Of a DNA stretch of 64,000 nucleotides, positions 1 through 13,263 are shown in pieces (within the stretch, counting starts at the first letter, position 1; every line of letters begins with the position of its first letter). The notes beneath the pieces were generated by a model that saw nothing but the letters and a program-made list of their open reading frames with translations, made no database searches and was not told the DNA's origin. Source of the stretch: Corvus cornix cornix (taxonomy: Eukaryota > Chordata > Aves > Passeriformes > Corvidae). The position numbers were made by a program, and so were the translations under genes. The stretch spans positions 2,728,001-2,792,000 of the forward strand of contig NC_046335.1 in the NCBI RefSeq assembly GCF_000738735.6, written 5' to 3'.

Positions 1-3000
1 CAGGATTCGTACAGTTCCCAGGACACCTCCTTACAGCTGGATAGGGATCAATTCACAGCCAGATCTGCCTTTCCAGCTGACACCAGGATGTGGTGGCACC
101 TGCCACCCTCCCCGAGTGAGGAGACACAAATGTGGAGGGTCAAACAGAGCTGTCTGATGGGGAATTCCTACTCTGCACTGTGCTGGGGCTGTGGAGCATG
201 TCTGGGTCTGTCTGTGCAGAGACCACAAGGTTTGCTTCTCCCCAAATCCCTGTGAGTTGGTGTGGCCTGGCTCAGGGATGAAGATCCAGGCAAATCAGCA
301 CGGATTGAGGAAAGTTGCTGGGCCCTGTTCCTGCTCCCTCCAGTCCTTGGGACGAGTCATTGCTGACCACATCCATCCCCAAAGACGCAGAACCTGAGGG
401 CCAGCAGCCACCTGGACCCTGGAGAGCTGCCAGTCGGCTGCATCTTGTGTGTCTCAGGGTGGAGGAGGCTGTGGCCATGAGGTGACAAGGAGAGCGATGC
501 CTCTGGCACTGTACTGCTCCACATCACTCACTCCCACAGTCATCCCACCCCAAGTCCAGTGTAATATCTCCTGATTAAACCCAAAACACAGTGAAAAGGG
601 GGGGGCTGGGCGCAGGTTCCATCCCCACAGCAGGTGCAGGGCTGAGCACGCTGAGCTGCATTGCATTGCTCTGGTTATTGGGGAAAAACAAAGCAGCAAT
701 TATAAAATCTTCTGGAGAAGGCAGATCACAAGGCTCCAGGGACCCTGAGGAGCTGTAAGAAGGCAGGCAGTAAAAAAGCAGACCCTGGAATAACCCTTAT
801 TGAGGTGAAACAGGTCATGGGGAACGGACCAGCTGCAACACCTGATGGGCACAAAGGCATGCAGCACCTTGGGAGCATCCAAGAGCCCCTCTACAAGGGA
901 TTTTTGAAACTTGGGTACAAAATTCTGCCTAAATGTGATTTGAGGCACCTATGCCCATTTCTGGGCCTCATTCCCCCCAAACACAGAATTTATATAGCTA
1001 CTGTGCACAGGTGTATACACACATCATCAATCTATTGAAAATAGTTTCTAACCCACTGATGATTTCAGCTCAATTTGGCAGATGAGTAAAACTTTCAAAA
1101 ATATTTTGTCTTCTGGAAGCTTTGTGGAAATGGTTGGAGGAGAGAGGTCTTTTTTCTAGCCTGGGTGAGGGAAAGACTCATCAGAGAGTCCACACTGCAA
1201 CTGCTCAGGGCATTTGGGCTCTTGTAACCACTCTCCCTTCCAGACCCACCTGACCAGACACAGCAGCGAGGGGGCAGGGCAGGAGGAGGGAACAGCAGCG
1301 TTGCATGTTAATGAAGTTGGGTAATAATAATTGTTTTATTTATAAGCATCCCCCACCCCTGTTGAATCGCTCGGGGCTCTGCACAACAACCACAAAAACA
1401 ATTGCTCATTAATTAAAACCACACCAACCTCCCCAAGATTGCAAACAGATGGATAAACACATCAGATGATATAATATCCCAGGAACTGGGAATGGGAAGG
1501 GACCACCTGTACCAGCCAGCTCGGGCAGACAGAAGTTTGGCCTGTGCCTCCCTGGAGTCCTGGCCTCAGAGCACTCACCAGGACTCCAGGAAACCTCAGG
1601 ATCCTACTGGCTGCAATGTGTCCCCCCCCAAAAAAACAAGGAGAGCACTACTCATGTCCTGAAGCCCTGCAGCATCCTGGAAATACCCAGAGATCTTGGA
1701 GGAACAGTATCAGTTCCTCCCATAAAGACTAAATAAAAAAACTCTTCTTCCTACCAATCCTTCTGTCTGAGCTGGGATGGAAATGCCCCTGCTTCAGCTC
1801 TGGAGAACACCACCACGCTCATCCTCAGTGCTGACCATCAGCCTGGCACTGTCTGCTCCATGCTGGAGGCTCTGCAAGGCTGCAAAGTGCTCCAGGGGAA
1901 ACCCAGAGGAGGTCCACAGGTGAACTGTTCACTGTGGAGTCTGCTGGGTCCTGTAAGTGCCTCCAGCTTGGGGCTGAGGGAAATACAACACATGGACTTA
2001 ACAAGTCCCTTCCCAGCCCTCCAGCTCCACACGTGTTTTTCATCTCAGCATCTCCAGCCGCTCGCAAGCGCCAGTTACCTCCGGATCACCTGCACTAAGT
2101 AAGGCAAGCACCATTCAATCCACCCACCCCAATAAACCCAGGAATCACAGAGCTGGGCTGGTTGTCTGTGATTTAATCAACAAGACATCAGTGGAGGAAG
2201 AAAGGTGACTGAAAAATCCATGATCCCCAAAATCCATGGGCTCCATCTCTCTCCCTGGAGAACAGAGCCCTGTGGCAGCCAGGACTGAGCTTTCCACCTG
2301 CCCTCCTTTTCCCCACACCTTTTCCACACTGCAGACCTTACTTGAGAACACGTTCCTGCAGCCATGTCCCTGGAGGCCCAGGAGGGGCTGCCAATGTTTT
2401 TGGAAAGGTGAGGATGGGCTGAGCCAGCGCTCCTGACTCACGGAGGCAGCTGGAGACTCTCCCCAGCCAGCTGGAGGGTGGGAACAGCTCGTCGAAGGCT
2501 GGGGACGCAGGGTGTGGTCTGAGCATCACCAGGGATCAGCCACATGTGGGGAGGAGCCGTGGGGCTGCAGCTCATGCACGGCTCCTCGCAGCACCGGGCA
2601 CAGGGAAGTGATGGGTGCCGACCTCACATCCCTGGGAAGGCACCTTTGAGAAGAGGGTGAGGAAAGCCCTCTGGCTTCATATCTGCTGCAGGGTTGCAGC
2701 CCAGCTGGGGCTTTAGAGGAGGACAATTTGTCAGGACTGTCCAGCCCAGCTTGGCTAGTCGTGAGATTTCTCACCTCAAGGTGCCCAAGGAGGTTGCAGC
2801 GGGTAAGCCAAGGAAAGACCCCAGCCCCACAGACCCCAGCCCCACACAGACCACAAACATTGCTCTGGGCACAGGCTGGGAACACTTAAGCCCTGATTTA
2901 TGCTGCATAAATTTAGTCCTTTGCTTCTCTATAGCCCATTTATCTGTCCCCATTATTACATTAGTGTGTTTAATTGAGCTAAGGAACTTAAGGAGCTGTT

Positions 3001-4695
3001 GAGGGAAATGCTGAGGGTGCCACCTTGGGCATCTGTGTCTACATCTCAGAGAAAAATCCTGAAAGAGCACTGGGAATTGGTTTGCAGGTGGAAGACTTTG
3101 TCTGCCCATCCTCCCAGGATGGTTTGGCAACATATTCCTGCCCTGCACCATTGCACAGGGCCACCCTGTCCCCATCCTTGTCACACAGGCTCAGCATGTC
3201 CCAAGAGCCCACAGACATAGCTGACACCAGCCGAACATTTCCAGGATGTTCCATGCTGACCAACACCTTCCACCCTGCAGCCAGGACACCTGGCAAATTA
3301 TTCGTCTGGAAAAGCTCCTGTTAATGTGATTGACCTCAGTTTCACCTGGATCCTTGTGGGAATACACCACACGCTTTGCCTGGGGCCAGGGATTTCTCTT
3401 CTCTCAAGCCAACGTATCCCTGCTCATGAATTCTGACCCATTATGCCACATTCTCACCCAATCTGAGTGGTCCCACTTGGACTGGCACACAACATTATAC
3501 CCCTGGCTGGGTGGTCCTTACCACACCTCTCTATTTCAGGTGCCAGGAGGAAGAGGGGGACCATGCTCTGCACAGGAGCGCACCCTTGGCATTCAGCTTG
3601 CTCTCCAATGCTGTGTCCTTCTCCACATGGATCTGCCTTGGAGAGGGACCAGATGTCCCCAACTCCATTTAGAGTCTGTGGGAGACAAGGGGACCTGGGC
3701 TGTGGGAGGGCTGAGACGAGTCCCACAAGCTGCCAGGGATCTATGCCTGAATAGCAGAGGTCAGAGTCTGGCCCAGGGTTATTAATTCTCATTCCTCCGA
3801 TGACATCCGCGGCTCTGTGCGGCCACAGCACAGCTGGGGAGCTGCTGTCTTATCAGCTCTCACTCCTGGAAGGCTTCTCCAGCTCTTCTCCTCAAAGGCT
3901 GACTTTCTGACCCAATGCAGAGCTCCATGCAACCTCCAAGGAGCCAGTGGCCTATCTCAGGCCTGGATTTGTCCCCTCAGGAAATTACTGTGGGTCCTGA
4001 CTGATCTCCAGCGGACTCATCCAAAAAAAGAATAATACAGCTTTTCTGCAGACAACTCTATCTTTGCTACATACCAATCCCATGACAAACCAGCTGGCAC
4101 GAGAGCGCAAGCACGAAAGCAATTTGGCTTCCCTCCTTCTTATGTTGACAGCTTTAAAGCCGCTCTCTTTAAACTCACCTCCCGTAGGTGGTTCGGCAGC
4201 AGAGCCAAAGGCTGTGATTACACTTCCAGAATGTTTGTTAGCTGCAGGTCCCCAGGCACCGAGTTCTGGAAAATATTTTTCAAGCAATGTCCTCAGGGTC
4301 AGAGGCAGGTTCTCTGGCTTGTTCCTGGCTGACTTCACACTGGGGTATGCATGCTGCAGCCAGTGTGTTTTTTAGGACTCACAGGCAGGCAGACAGATCT
4401 GAGAGTCTCTCTGGGTACCGGTCCACTTAGATCCCATCCCGGAACCAGGAGGATCCGCTGGCTCCCCACACACACAGCTGAGAACAAAGCACCCGCTGGG
4501 GCTCCTCGGGCCCATCAGATAAGGGGGACATGACTTTCTGAATTTCATTACTAAAAGCTCTGCTCTACCCCTGCCTGGCTGGCTGGAGAGTCACAGCATC
4601 CACAGCAAGGTAGAAGGGTTTTGGGAAGTGTGAGTAAAAGAGGGGAAATTTAATTGCAGCAAGTAGGAAACAGGCTGGAACACCCTTCAGGAACA

Positions 4696-4709
4696 CCCCC
4701 CCCCCCCCC
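4696..4709. repeat. C14 homopolymer
   Basis: An uninterrupted run of about 14 cytosines. Runs of this kind are prone to length error in sequencing, and the complementary strand is a G run that could stack into quadruplex-like structures. Confidence 0.9.
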
Positions 4710-5080
4710 AGCACTGAGCCTGTGTCACTGGCCTGGGTCTCCCATCTCCTCCTACCAGAAACTCTCCAGCCATGCCTGCAACTTGCAGGGCACAGGTTAG
4801 ACGCAAACACCCATGGAAGCCATTAGGACCTCAGTCTTGTGCCATCTTAGGTCTAATCAGCACCACATTGATCACAGCTTTCCCAACAGGACATTTCTGC
4901 TCCTGAGTGAGAGTGGGTTTGAAAGGTGGGAACCCAGCTCAGGCTCAAAACAAGGCTGGCCTGGGTCGGCTCATCCTCTCTTACGAGCTAGGTGGTTTTG
5001 TATATTTAGGGCATCGTTATATTCCTGTCAAACTCAATCACTGAAGTTAAACCTGTGCTTTAGTGTGGAAACCTTGTATT

Positions 5081-5148
5081 CCCCCACCCCCCCCCCACCC
5101 AAAAAAAAAAACCAAATCAAAACAAAACAAAAAAAACCCTAAAAAAAA
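5081..5148. repeat. C-rich to A-rich low-complexity tract
   Basis: About 20 bases of almost pure C with two A interruptions are followed directly by about 48 bases of A broken by CC, TC or single C. The A-rich half resembles a degraded retroposon tail read on the plus strand, but no recognisable retroposon body lies upstream. A mirror-like T-rich tract lies 740 bp downstream at 5889-5963. Confidence 0.8.
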
Positions 5149-5888
5149 TCTCCAAGGGATTGTTTCCCTTAGAAAGAAGGGAAAAAGGTGAGGACATGGC
5201 AGAGTAGGCGGCAGCCAAGCAGATGCTGAGGTCCATGGCAGGGACAAGGGGTTTCTCCATTAAATTAAAAGGTGGCACCCCCAAAACCTATAAAAAACCC
5301 CACTTTTCTACCCAGCCTTTGCAACCAAGCTCTAGAATTCCCAGCCTTGAAACTAAACAGTGTCTCATTTTACATACACCACCCAAAGAGCCTCAGTGCT
5401 ACCTCCCAAGTCTTAAGTCATATCATTGGTGACGCTGGAGAAGGGAATGAGAAAAAGGAAACAGGCTGACATATCTGATCTGCTGAAATCACACAAATGG
5501 CTTAGCTGAGCAGCCAGTTTAAAGGGGAACAACTCTGCACGAGCCACATGAGCTTTGGCTCTGCTGCCACAAGGTCTCTGCTCCTTCCTTAGGTGTGGAT
5601 AAAAGAGGTCAGACTATTCCTTGCCATGGGTATAGGGCCAGGCACCAACCAAAGGAGAATCCAAGGCATCTGAGTAATTTCAATTCAAAAATTCAAACAT
5701 TAGTGCATGGAGTGTAATGTAAAATGTGCTGCTCAGTAGGATACAATGATGGCCACACACTTGTGGCTATTTGGGATCAAGCCTCTTGTCTTCTCCTTCG
5801 CAGCACTGACACCCACAGATGGGAAAACCCAGTGTCCCATTTCTCTCCTCTTCCAGTTCCTACACAAACAAAATATAGGGTTGAGGGG

Positions 5889-5963
5889 TTGTTTTTTGTT
5901 TGGTTTTTTTTTTGTTTGTTTGTTTTGTTTAGGTTTTTTGGGGTTTTTTTTGGTACTTTTTAC
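5889..5963. repeat. T-rich low-complexity tract
   Basis: A 75-bp tract of T runs separated by G, GG or GGGG, including three GTTT-type units. On the minus strand it reads as an A-rich tail with CC and CCCC breaks, similar in composition to the plus-strand tract at 5081-5148. It also creates the low-complexity F/G-rich frames seen here, which are not genes. Confidence 0.8.
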
Positions 5964-7292
5964 TCTGTCAATTCTGTTAATATTCTTATGCAAAGAAGAG
6001 GAGAAACTTGTCAGCCAAACCAGAATTTCCCTTGGCATCACGAAGTCTATCTTCTGCATTTTGCAGTTTAGTCTTACCAACACCAGGTCTCTGGCTGCAT
6101 ATATTGAAGTTTTGGGATTTCTTTCAGCACAAAATTATCTCTGGGCAGAACCTGTGCACTGACATGTCACACTTGGTGCTGGAGCATGAAGGAATCAGTT
6201 GGAAGTGGAAAAGTTATTGAGGTTATAATTGAAATGCCCAAAGTTAAAGGCAGAAGCTTTCCTGCCCCAAAGGCCTTCTGACCATAACCCCGTAAGTCAC
6301 ACAGCCCTGGTTCACCTCCCCCAGTTACCCAGTAATTGGGTGGGAGGGAGAATGGAGTAGGATCTCTCAAGAGCCTTGGGCACCTGGGGCTGCCTTGTAT
6401 GCATGACTGACACGTTCACCCACCCACAAAAAACCTGTTTATAGGCAACCCGTGGCCTTCCAAAGATGCTAAGGTGGATCAACATGCAGCATGCCATATC
6501 CTTTTTATTCCCTTCTTACTTATTTTCCACCTGTGTGTTTATTGAGCAAAGAAGCTCCATAAAGAGCTTGGATTTTATCTTCTGTATCAGGGGATTTGAC
6601 AATCTGGTAGCTTGTAGCAGCCAGGAGTCCTCTGTCTCCATCCTTGAGTCCACCAGAGTGTGAAAAACACATCCAGGCTCTTCAGGAGCCACGTGAGCGC
6701 TTCCTCCTTACTGTAACTCACATTCAGAAGTGGTTTTTTTTGTTCACAAACTTTTCCTCTGGAGTCCCTCTCTTAAATACAGATTGCTGGTGATATTCCT
6801 GACATTTATTCATTGCATCTCTAATAACTATTAGTATTCAAGACGTCACATTAAGAGCCTGGTGGGTTTCCAGCCACAAATACCCTGCTTTGTTTTACTT
6901 GCTTGTCACAGAGCTGATCTAGGGGGTTATGTTTGTTCTTCTGAAAGAAAGCTTTATGGCATGTTTCAGGCCTGACATTATGACACTGGTAGGCCAGACA
7001 ATCTGTCGTTGGAAAGAATTTCTGCAAATCCCCAAAGTTTTTCTGCATTTCTATGCTGTCATCTAAAAAGCAGCATCTGCTCTGTAAGGCTGCCAAAAGA
7101 AGGTCATATTTTTATTTTTACCAATAAAAGGAAAGGACGAGCCTGCGGTTCAGGCACTGGACAAGCCTTTGGGCAGCCTGGGGTTTGCTTCCCAACTGAG
7201 CCAAGACTTTGGGCAGTTGGCCCAGCTGAGGATGGGTGCCTTTCCCTGTTTGGAAAGCAAGGAAGTGCTTTCCTTCCAGCCCTCAGAGCATC

Positions 7293-7460
7293 AGAGAAGC
7301 ACAGAATTGTTAGAATTGGAAGGAGCCTTAAAGCCCATCTTGTTCTACCCCCTGCCATGGGCAGGGACACCTTCCACTAGCCCAGGTTGCTCCAAGCCCC
7401 GTCCAGCCTGGCCTTGGACACTTCCAGAGATGGGTAAGCCACAGCTTCTCTGGGGAACTG
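7293..7460 (-). mobile_element. CR1 LINE 3' fragment
   Basis: On the minus strand this is the 3' end of a chicken-repeat-1 LINE. Read on the plus strand it goes from an eroded tail (acagaattgttagaattgg) through the conserved 'ccctgccatgggcaggg' segment and 'ccaggttgctccaagcccc' to the 'cttctctggggaac' segment, where similarity stops. CR1 copies by target-primed reverse transcription and copies are normally 5'-truncated. This fragment contains only 3'-terminal sequence and cannot encode protein. The tail repeat is degraded to one poor unit, which suggests an old insertion. Confidence 0.9.
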
Positions 7461-10400
7461 CTGCTAACAATTTTTTTCAGATGGTTCCCCCCACACCTCT
7501 CCATGCCTTTAATGTCCTTCTCTAGTGAGGCTTTGGGCTGGAGTCACCTTGCTTGGTGCGTAGACGGAGGGTGAAATGATCCAGCATCACAGACACCACC
7601 ACAGGTCCCTGCATCTCTCCCTCTCCTCATTTGGTCCTGCTCCCTCTGGTTCCTCTGCATCTACCTGTTCCCAAACTGCAGCATCTCTTTTCTTTTCCTT
7701 TCCTTGCAATAGATGCCTTCCTCCTAAATTAGGTTTTTCCTCTTCACTTGGCCTTGCCACAGCTCTGGAAACAAACAGCTGACATTAAAAGTGTTTCTAA
7801 GGGAGTGTTATTTTCATGCCATCTTCGCTAATGGCATCTCTGTTGGAAACTGTCAGTTGAATGCTGTTTGACACATCCCTGGCTGTCACACGCGGAGGAG
7901 AGCCAGAAAACGGGAAACCTTCTTTCCAAAGGAGATGAGATTTCAATGGAAGTGTCAGTTTTTAACTTAAGTCTTCTCAAATATTACATTCACAAAAAAG
8001 AATTCACCAACAGCTGCACTTCTAAGAGACCAAGGGACTGATTACATCTGTCATGTGGATAATATATTGCCCTTTGAATGATAGGTGTGTACACGAACTT
8101 GCAGAGCCTCTACGACCAATGAAGGGACTTCAAAGGTGGTGGTGGGTGGCAGTGCTGGTGGTGGGCTGGGCTGGAGGCAGGGGAGAGCCCGGGGCATTCA
8201 CTACCTCAGGTGTTTTCAATAAATCTCATGTACTTCACACAAAGATGCTTTAAAGCCCCTTGACAGCCTCAGCATTTTAACACCTATTTTCGATTATGCA
8301 ACAGCCACTATTTGTAAACAGGTCAAGAAAATGGTATAAGTGAGTTGCATTCGTATTTTAAACAGAAAGCACAGCACTTCAAATGCAAATAGGAGACATC
8401 CTGTCTACGAGGACGTTTAGCCAATTGCTTGATGCATGTGGTTTCAAAGATGGTTGACTTCTATCCAAAAGACACAGATGGGATGACTTAGACACAAATG
8501 GCTTTTAATTTACCACTTATGTTGTGTCTTTACTTTACCTGCTGCACTTAGAGCAATAAGGCTGCAAACACAGACCTAGAAAGAGCATTCCTGGTTAGAG
8601 CTCCTGGTTAGACTTGTGAGGAGATTGTATTGAAATGGCCCCGCTGCACTGAAATACCACAGTTTCCACAGTCAAAAAACCCCACAGAAATGAAGCAGAG
8701 TAGAGCAGGCCCTCTGTGCAGTGGGCAATCCCTTGTTTAATTTAAAATACAGTTCAAAGGTTCAATATTTTAGCATTGAGGGATAGAGTTGTAGCTGAAA
8801 TACCCTGCAGGATTCAGTGGGATTTCCTTCTTCTGTTCTCTTCCCTCAAAACAGTGGCACAGCTCTCTTGCAAAACCTATTAAGAAGCAGGGTGAAGTTT
8901 CACACCATTTAAGTATTAAGGCAGATGGGTAATTCATCCTCAAGATATCCAGATACTCTGAGGGGTGATCCAAAGTCTGCTCAGCTCCACAGAAACCTCT
9001 GTGATCTCTGGATTAAGCCCAGCAGGCATCTACCAGAAAGGGCGAATAAAGAACCAGTTTATTCAGTTGCACTAAAACAGACAAAATAGATAAAAATAAA
9101 ACTTATGAGTTACCAGTCCACGTGTCTACAAGGGGCATAAGTTTCCATCGACCTCTTTGCCTCAGGGACATGAAATAATTGTGATTCTTATGTGCCAAAA
9201 AAGCCCTGTGTAAATATTGCTCATTGCTAAACAAAACAAAAGGTTGTTTGACCAAATCAGATGTGACAAAACAAAAAGAACACCACAAGGAAGTAAACAT
9301 GTGAAGTCCACATTTTCTGAGGGACTCTTGAAAAATGCTCTAAATGAATATTTTGGAGCTCAGTTTTGTGCAGGTGCTAGGAAGTTTTATACTCAGAATG
9401 CTTGGAATACTTTCTCCACTACAGGGAAATTAATAAATACTAGTGTGCCGGAGTCTTTTGTGCCAATACTAACCATTAACTTTTGGCTTCAAGCCACAGC
9501 TGTCTACTTTGCAGTGGATTCTGCCACCAAGGGAAAGGTCATTACAGGCCTGTGCTTTCTTCTTGTTAGTGTGTTCCAAAATAATTAACAGAAGTTGTTC
9601 AGCAGATGGTTCCCTTTCTGTCAGCAAGTACCTACAGTTTAATGGGTTGTGCTGGATTCCTCACCGTCAGTGGGTGAGGCTGGAAGGAAAATTCAAATGT
9701 ATCATCTTTGATCCACCCACTTGTAATTAGTTCTTGGGGTTTTACATAATAGCAAGTATAAAGGAGGTGGGAGAGGGGAAATGAAATCATTACAAAACCC
9801 AGAGATCAGCAGCAGCCATGTAAAGCTGTGATTACGTTATCCAGCAGCATCTCGTTGCTGCACAGCCACGGGGTTGTAATTGTTTCAGCTGAGGATTTGA
9901 AGATTTACTAATTGCATGTTTTTCAGTGTCCTAGTCTGGAGATTCAGCAGGAAACCACAAAAAAAATAGGAGATGCCTGTGTTTGTAAACTGACAGTGAT
10001 GATCCCTTCGTGCCCTTGCAGCAGCCAGAGGCCCGGGCAGGAGAGGATGAGCAAGCAGCCAAACTCTGCTGCAATCCGGGGGGGAAAAAGTATCCTTGCC
10101 CCAGGAGTTTACATTGTCAGCAAACAAAGACTGGTCAGGAACTGGGATCACTAACTTCATTTACAAAAGGAAAACCAAAACTCCCATCAAGGATTTAAAG
10201 GTTGCCTCTTCCAAAAGCCTGGAGCGTTTTCCATTCCGTTAGAAGCTCTGGGGTGTGGGCAGCTCCAAATCCCAAGGGATCAATCTCACCTGAGCTCAGC
10301 TGTGCAGTCCAGGCCCCCTCTGCTTCATCCAGAGGGTCTGAGTCACCCTGCAGAGGCTGGGCCTCTCCATCTCCTCTGGCTGCACAAGACATCACACTGA

Positions 10401-10986
10401 CAGAAACACTCCAGTTTCCATGGAAAAATAATAAAAATTAGCCCATCCTAATCATTATTGTCAACACTTCTTCTATTCATAGCTCCACTGTCATAGGGCA
10501 TAGGAACATTCAATGTGACAAGCCAGGACCCCACTTCTGTGCATTTTTTCCTAGTGCTGTCGCAAAAGAGATTTTAAAGGGGGTTTTTCAGGAGGTCCAG
10601 GATGCACCTCTGTGCTTTGGTTGCTTCGTGCAAGCACGGGACAGAGCACAAAATCCGGCACGTGCACAATGAAGGAAACATCAGCAACCCGTGCAAAGCT
10701 CCTTGATACGGAATGGGAAGTGGCAAGTGGCGTGGGAACAGGAGAGAGGACAAAAAAGGGCTGAATGAGTTTGGGAATTTTGGGAACCATGTGGAAACGC
10801 ACTGTGGTGTGACATGATGAAAGCTCCATGCAGGCACAGAAACCTTTGCAAGAGCTTTCCAGGTGGGCAGCAGTGGCTGTAAGAGACAGAGGCCATGTTG
10901 AGATAGGAAGAGTTTGAGCAAAGCTGTAGCTCCACTGGTGGACAGAAGAAGCCACATCTTCAAGGAGTGCTGAAAAAGTTATATTC
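7461..10986. other. Unique non-coding sequence
   Basis: No gene or recognisable repeat. A pyrimidine-rich patch lies at 7685-7710. Around 9810-9920 there is a block rich in short A/T-core motifs (gattacg, tgtaattg, attactaattg) of the sort common in conserved non-coding elements. Without alignment I cannot show that it is conserved. Confidence 0.55.
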
Positions 10987-11195
10987 ATAGACTCACAGAA
11001 TAATTGGGGTTGGAAGGGACACTTAAAGGCCATCTAGTCCATCCCTCTGCAATAAGCAGGGACATCTTCAGCTAGATCTGGTTGCTCAGACCTTGAACAC
11101 TTCCAGACTTGGAGCATCTGTCACCTCTCTGGGCCACCTGTGCCAGTTCCTCACCACCCTCATTATAAAAACTTTCTTCTTCGTATCTCATATTC
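10987..11195 (-). mobile_element. CR1 LINE 3' fragment
   Basis: Minus-strand CR1 3' end. The plus-strand text begins with an eroded tail (atagactcacagaataattgg) followed by 'ttggaagggacacttaaagg', the 'gcaataagcagggac' variant of the conserved segment, 'ggttgctcagacc', 'ctctgggccacctgtgccag' and 'cctcaccaccctcat', then fades after the 'actttcttctt' stretch. Several substitutions and small indels relative to the other copies in the window point to an older copy. It has no coding capacity. The 160-residue minus-strand frame just left of it (10551-11033) overlaps its tail and has no recognisable domain. Confidence 0.9.
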
Positions 11196-13035
11196 CTGTA
11201 TTCTTAAAAACATGTTCTTAAAGTAGGGAAAGGCTGTTCACACTGGCTGCACTTTAAACATGCAAAGACTTCACAGCTGCCTGAATGCCTGTAATAGGAC
11301 TGGGGATTGCAGGAAACCAAGGAAATCCACAGGGACATTTGGGATCATTGCACTGAGGACCTAGTTAGCTAATGAGCATGTCTTTGACATTGTCCTCTGT
11401 AGCTACAATTTGAAGACAATTCTCTTCTTTTGTTTCTGGGAGACAAAAAAAATATCCCTTAGGGACCTGTGATATTGTTTAGAAAAAAAATACGGAATTT
11501 AAAAAGGCCTTTTACTGAAAAAGTAAAACTAATCTAACTCTTGTGCTCATGCATTCAGAGAAGAGGATTTTGGGAATGATTCTGAGCTTAGTGAAGCTGC
11601 AGAAGTAACCACAAGACTTCATTCAGTATGAAAGGAAGAAGCAGTCACACATACATATGGTTTCATGGAGTTAAGATAGGACAGCCCCCCAAAAAATCAG
11701 CTACATAGGGCAGAAAAAACAGGCAAATCAAAACATCTCTGGTAACAGGGCTTTGAAAACTCTGAATAAAAGCTTTTTTTGGACAAAGCAGCGTCTACAA
11801 GAGGCACTGCAAGCAAGAGGCCGTTGTGTGCTTGATCCCGAGTGTGTCCTGGGCTCTCCGCTCTCACAAGGAGCTCTTGCCTCCATTGCTCTCCCCTCCC
11901 AATGCACATGAGCTGTTTCTTCTCCAAATAACTCATTCTTCAGGAAAAAAGGTCTCATGATATGACAGGTCTTGCAGCAGTGTCCTGCCCTCTTCCTGCC
12001 TGAGCCCAGTCCCCAGGCTGCTCCAGCCACCCTCCTCCGAGGCTGGAGATGAGGGAGCGAGCCATCAACTTCCATATGGAGTCAAAGCCACTAGAGGGAG
12101 TCGATGTGTTTGCATGGTTCACACATCCATTCATCTTCCCTTTCTCGCTCTCCCCTTGGAAGAAAACGGGAACAGAAAGGGAGGGAAACACACCGGGAAG
12201 CTGCTCAGGACATTGCTCAACTCCCGCTGGTGAACGCTGCAGTAGCTCCACTGACTTCAGTGTTTCCAGTGAGCGGGATTGCTCTGGGTTTCCAGCCATG
12301 TAACTCAGCAGAAAATGGTCTGTTGGAGTCCCCAGGAATATTTATGTAAGTCTCAAGATCCCACCAGGAGAAGCAAGGGAAAAAAGAGAGTCCAAAAAAA
12401 AGTTGGGTGGTGGAGGTGCTGGAAGGACTATGCAAACTGACAGGGAAAGGCAGTAAGAATTACATGGGTTGGGTTTAGGGAGAAGGCTGAAGTAAGGGAC
12501 AGCAACAACTGGACTTTTTGTGAAGAAAAAGTTGCTATAAAAAAAGCATCAGGCCATCATCCAGCACCACTTGCTCTCCATGGCCAGTGTGGGAGGAAGG
12601 GCTGGTGGCTCACACCCTCCACCTCAGGATCCAGAAGGACTCACCTTTGCAGAAAGCTGTGCTGGAAACCTCCTGAGATCCCCCAGCCCTGCACTCCTAC
12701 CGGTTACTACTCTTTGAACCACAACCTAAAGGCAAGGAAAGTACCAAAGGTGGAGGCATGCAGTATTCCGGGATCATCTACGCATCCAGCCTTCCAGTAT
12801 TCCCTTTTGGAATGACCATTGTGATTAGCAAAGAGGCAAGAATGTCCTTTGGCACATGGAGCTCATTGAAAGCCACGGGGCCATTTAGCCATCCTTTCCT
12901 CCGTGCTTCAGGATAGCCAAACTCCGTCCTCTCCCGAGGGGGAGCATGGACTGCTGTCCAGCACTGCTTCCCAAACTATGACCTTCACAGCAGGGAGGAG
13001 TTGCTCTGCCTTTTTTTTGCCACCATGGGACTGAC
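11196..13035. other. Unique non-coding sequence
   Basis: No gene or interspersed repeat recognised. The frames across 11697-12435 on both strands overlap one another and show no domain, signal peptide or splice pattern that I could support. Confidence 0.55.
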
Positions 13036-13263
13036 ATAGAATCATGGAATACCCTGAATTGGACCCCCAGGGATCAAGCTGAGCTCCTGGCCCAGCACAG
13101 AACAATCCCAACAATCCCACCCTGTGCCTGAGAGTGTTGTCCAAACACTCCTGGAGCTCTGGCAGGCTGGTGCTGTGAACATTGCCTGGGAAGCCTGTTC
13201 AGTGCCCCACCACTCTCTGGGGAAAGAACCTTTTCCAAGTATCCAACCACAACTCTAAATGTG
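13036..13263 (-). mobile_element. CR1 LINE 3' fragment, divergent subfamily
   Basis: Minus-strand CR1 3' end of a different subfamily from the neighbouring copies. On the plus strand it begins 'atagaatcatggaat' and continues with 'gctcctggcccagcacagaac', 'gtgcctgagagtgttgtcc', 'ctctggcaggctggtgctgtg' and 'cctgttcagtgcccc', ending near 'ccaagtatccaacc'. These blocks match the CR1 lineage that has the 'tcctggccctgcacagg' module rather than the 'ccatgggcaggg' module. Similarity ends at about 13263. Non-coding remnant. Confidence 0.85.

Larger units (their letters stand above)
1..7292. other. Unique non-coding sequence, no supported gene
   Basis: I see no gene and no recognisable interspersed repeat in this stretch. 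Open frames on both strands are short, overlap each other, and lack domains or consistent splice structure. Low-complexity tracts are present: a G run near 598-605, a C run followed by A run at 1622-1636, a 14-base C run at 4696-4709, a C-rich then A-rich tract at 5081-5148, and a T-rich tract at 5889-5963. A 15-bp unit is tandemly duplicated at 2817-2846. Consensus AATAAA hexamers occur, for example near 2131, but nothing upstream identifies a transcript. Confidence 0.6.

Noticed and set aside
2140..2165. Possible CR1 tail (gaatcacagagctgggctgg)
   Set aside because: Only about 20 bases resemble a CR1 3' end, and the following sequence does not continue into the CR1 3' UTR.
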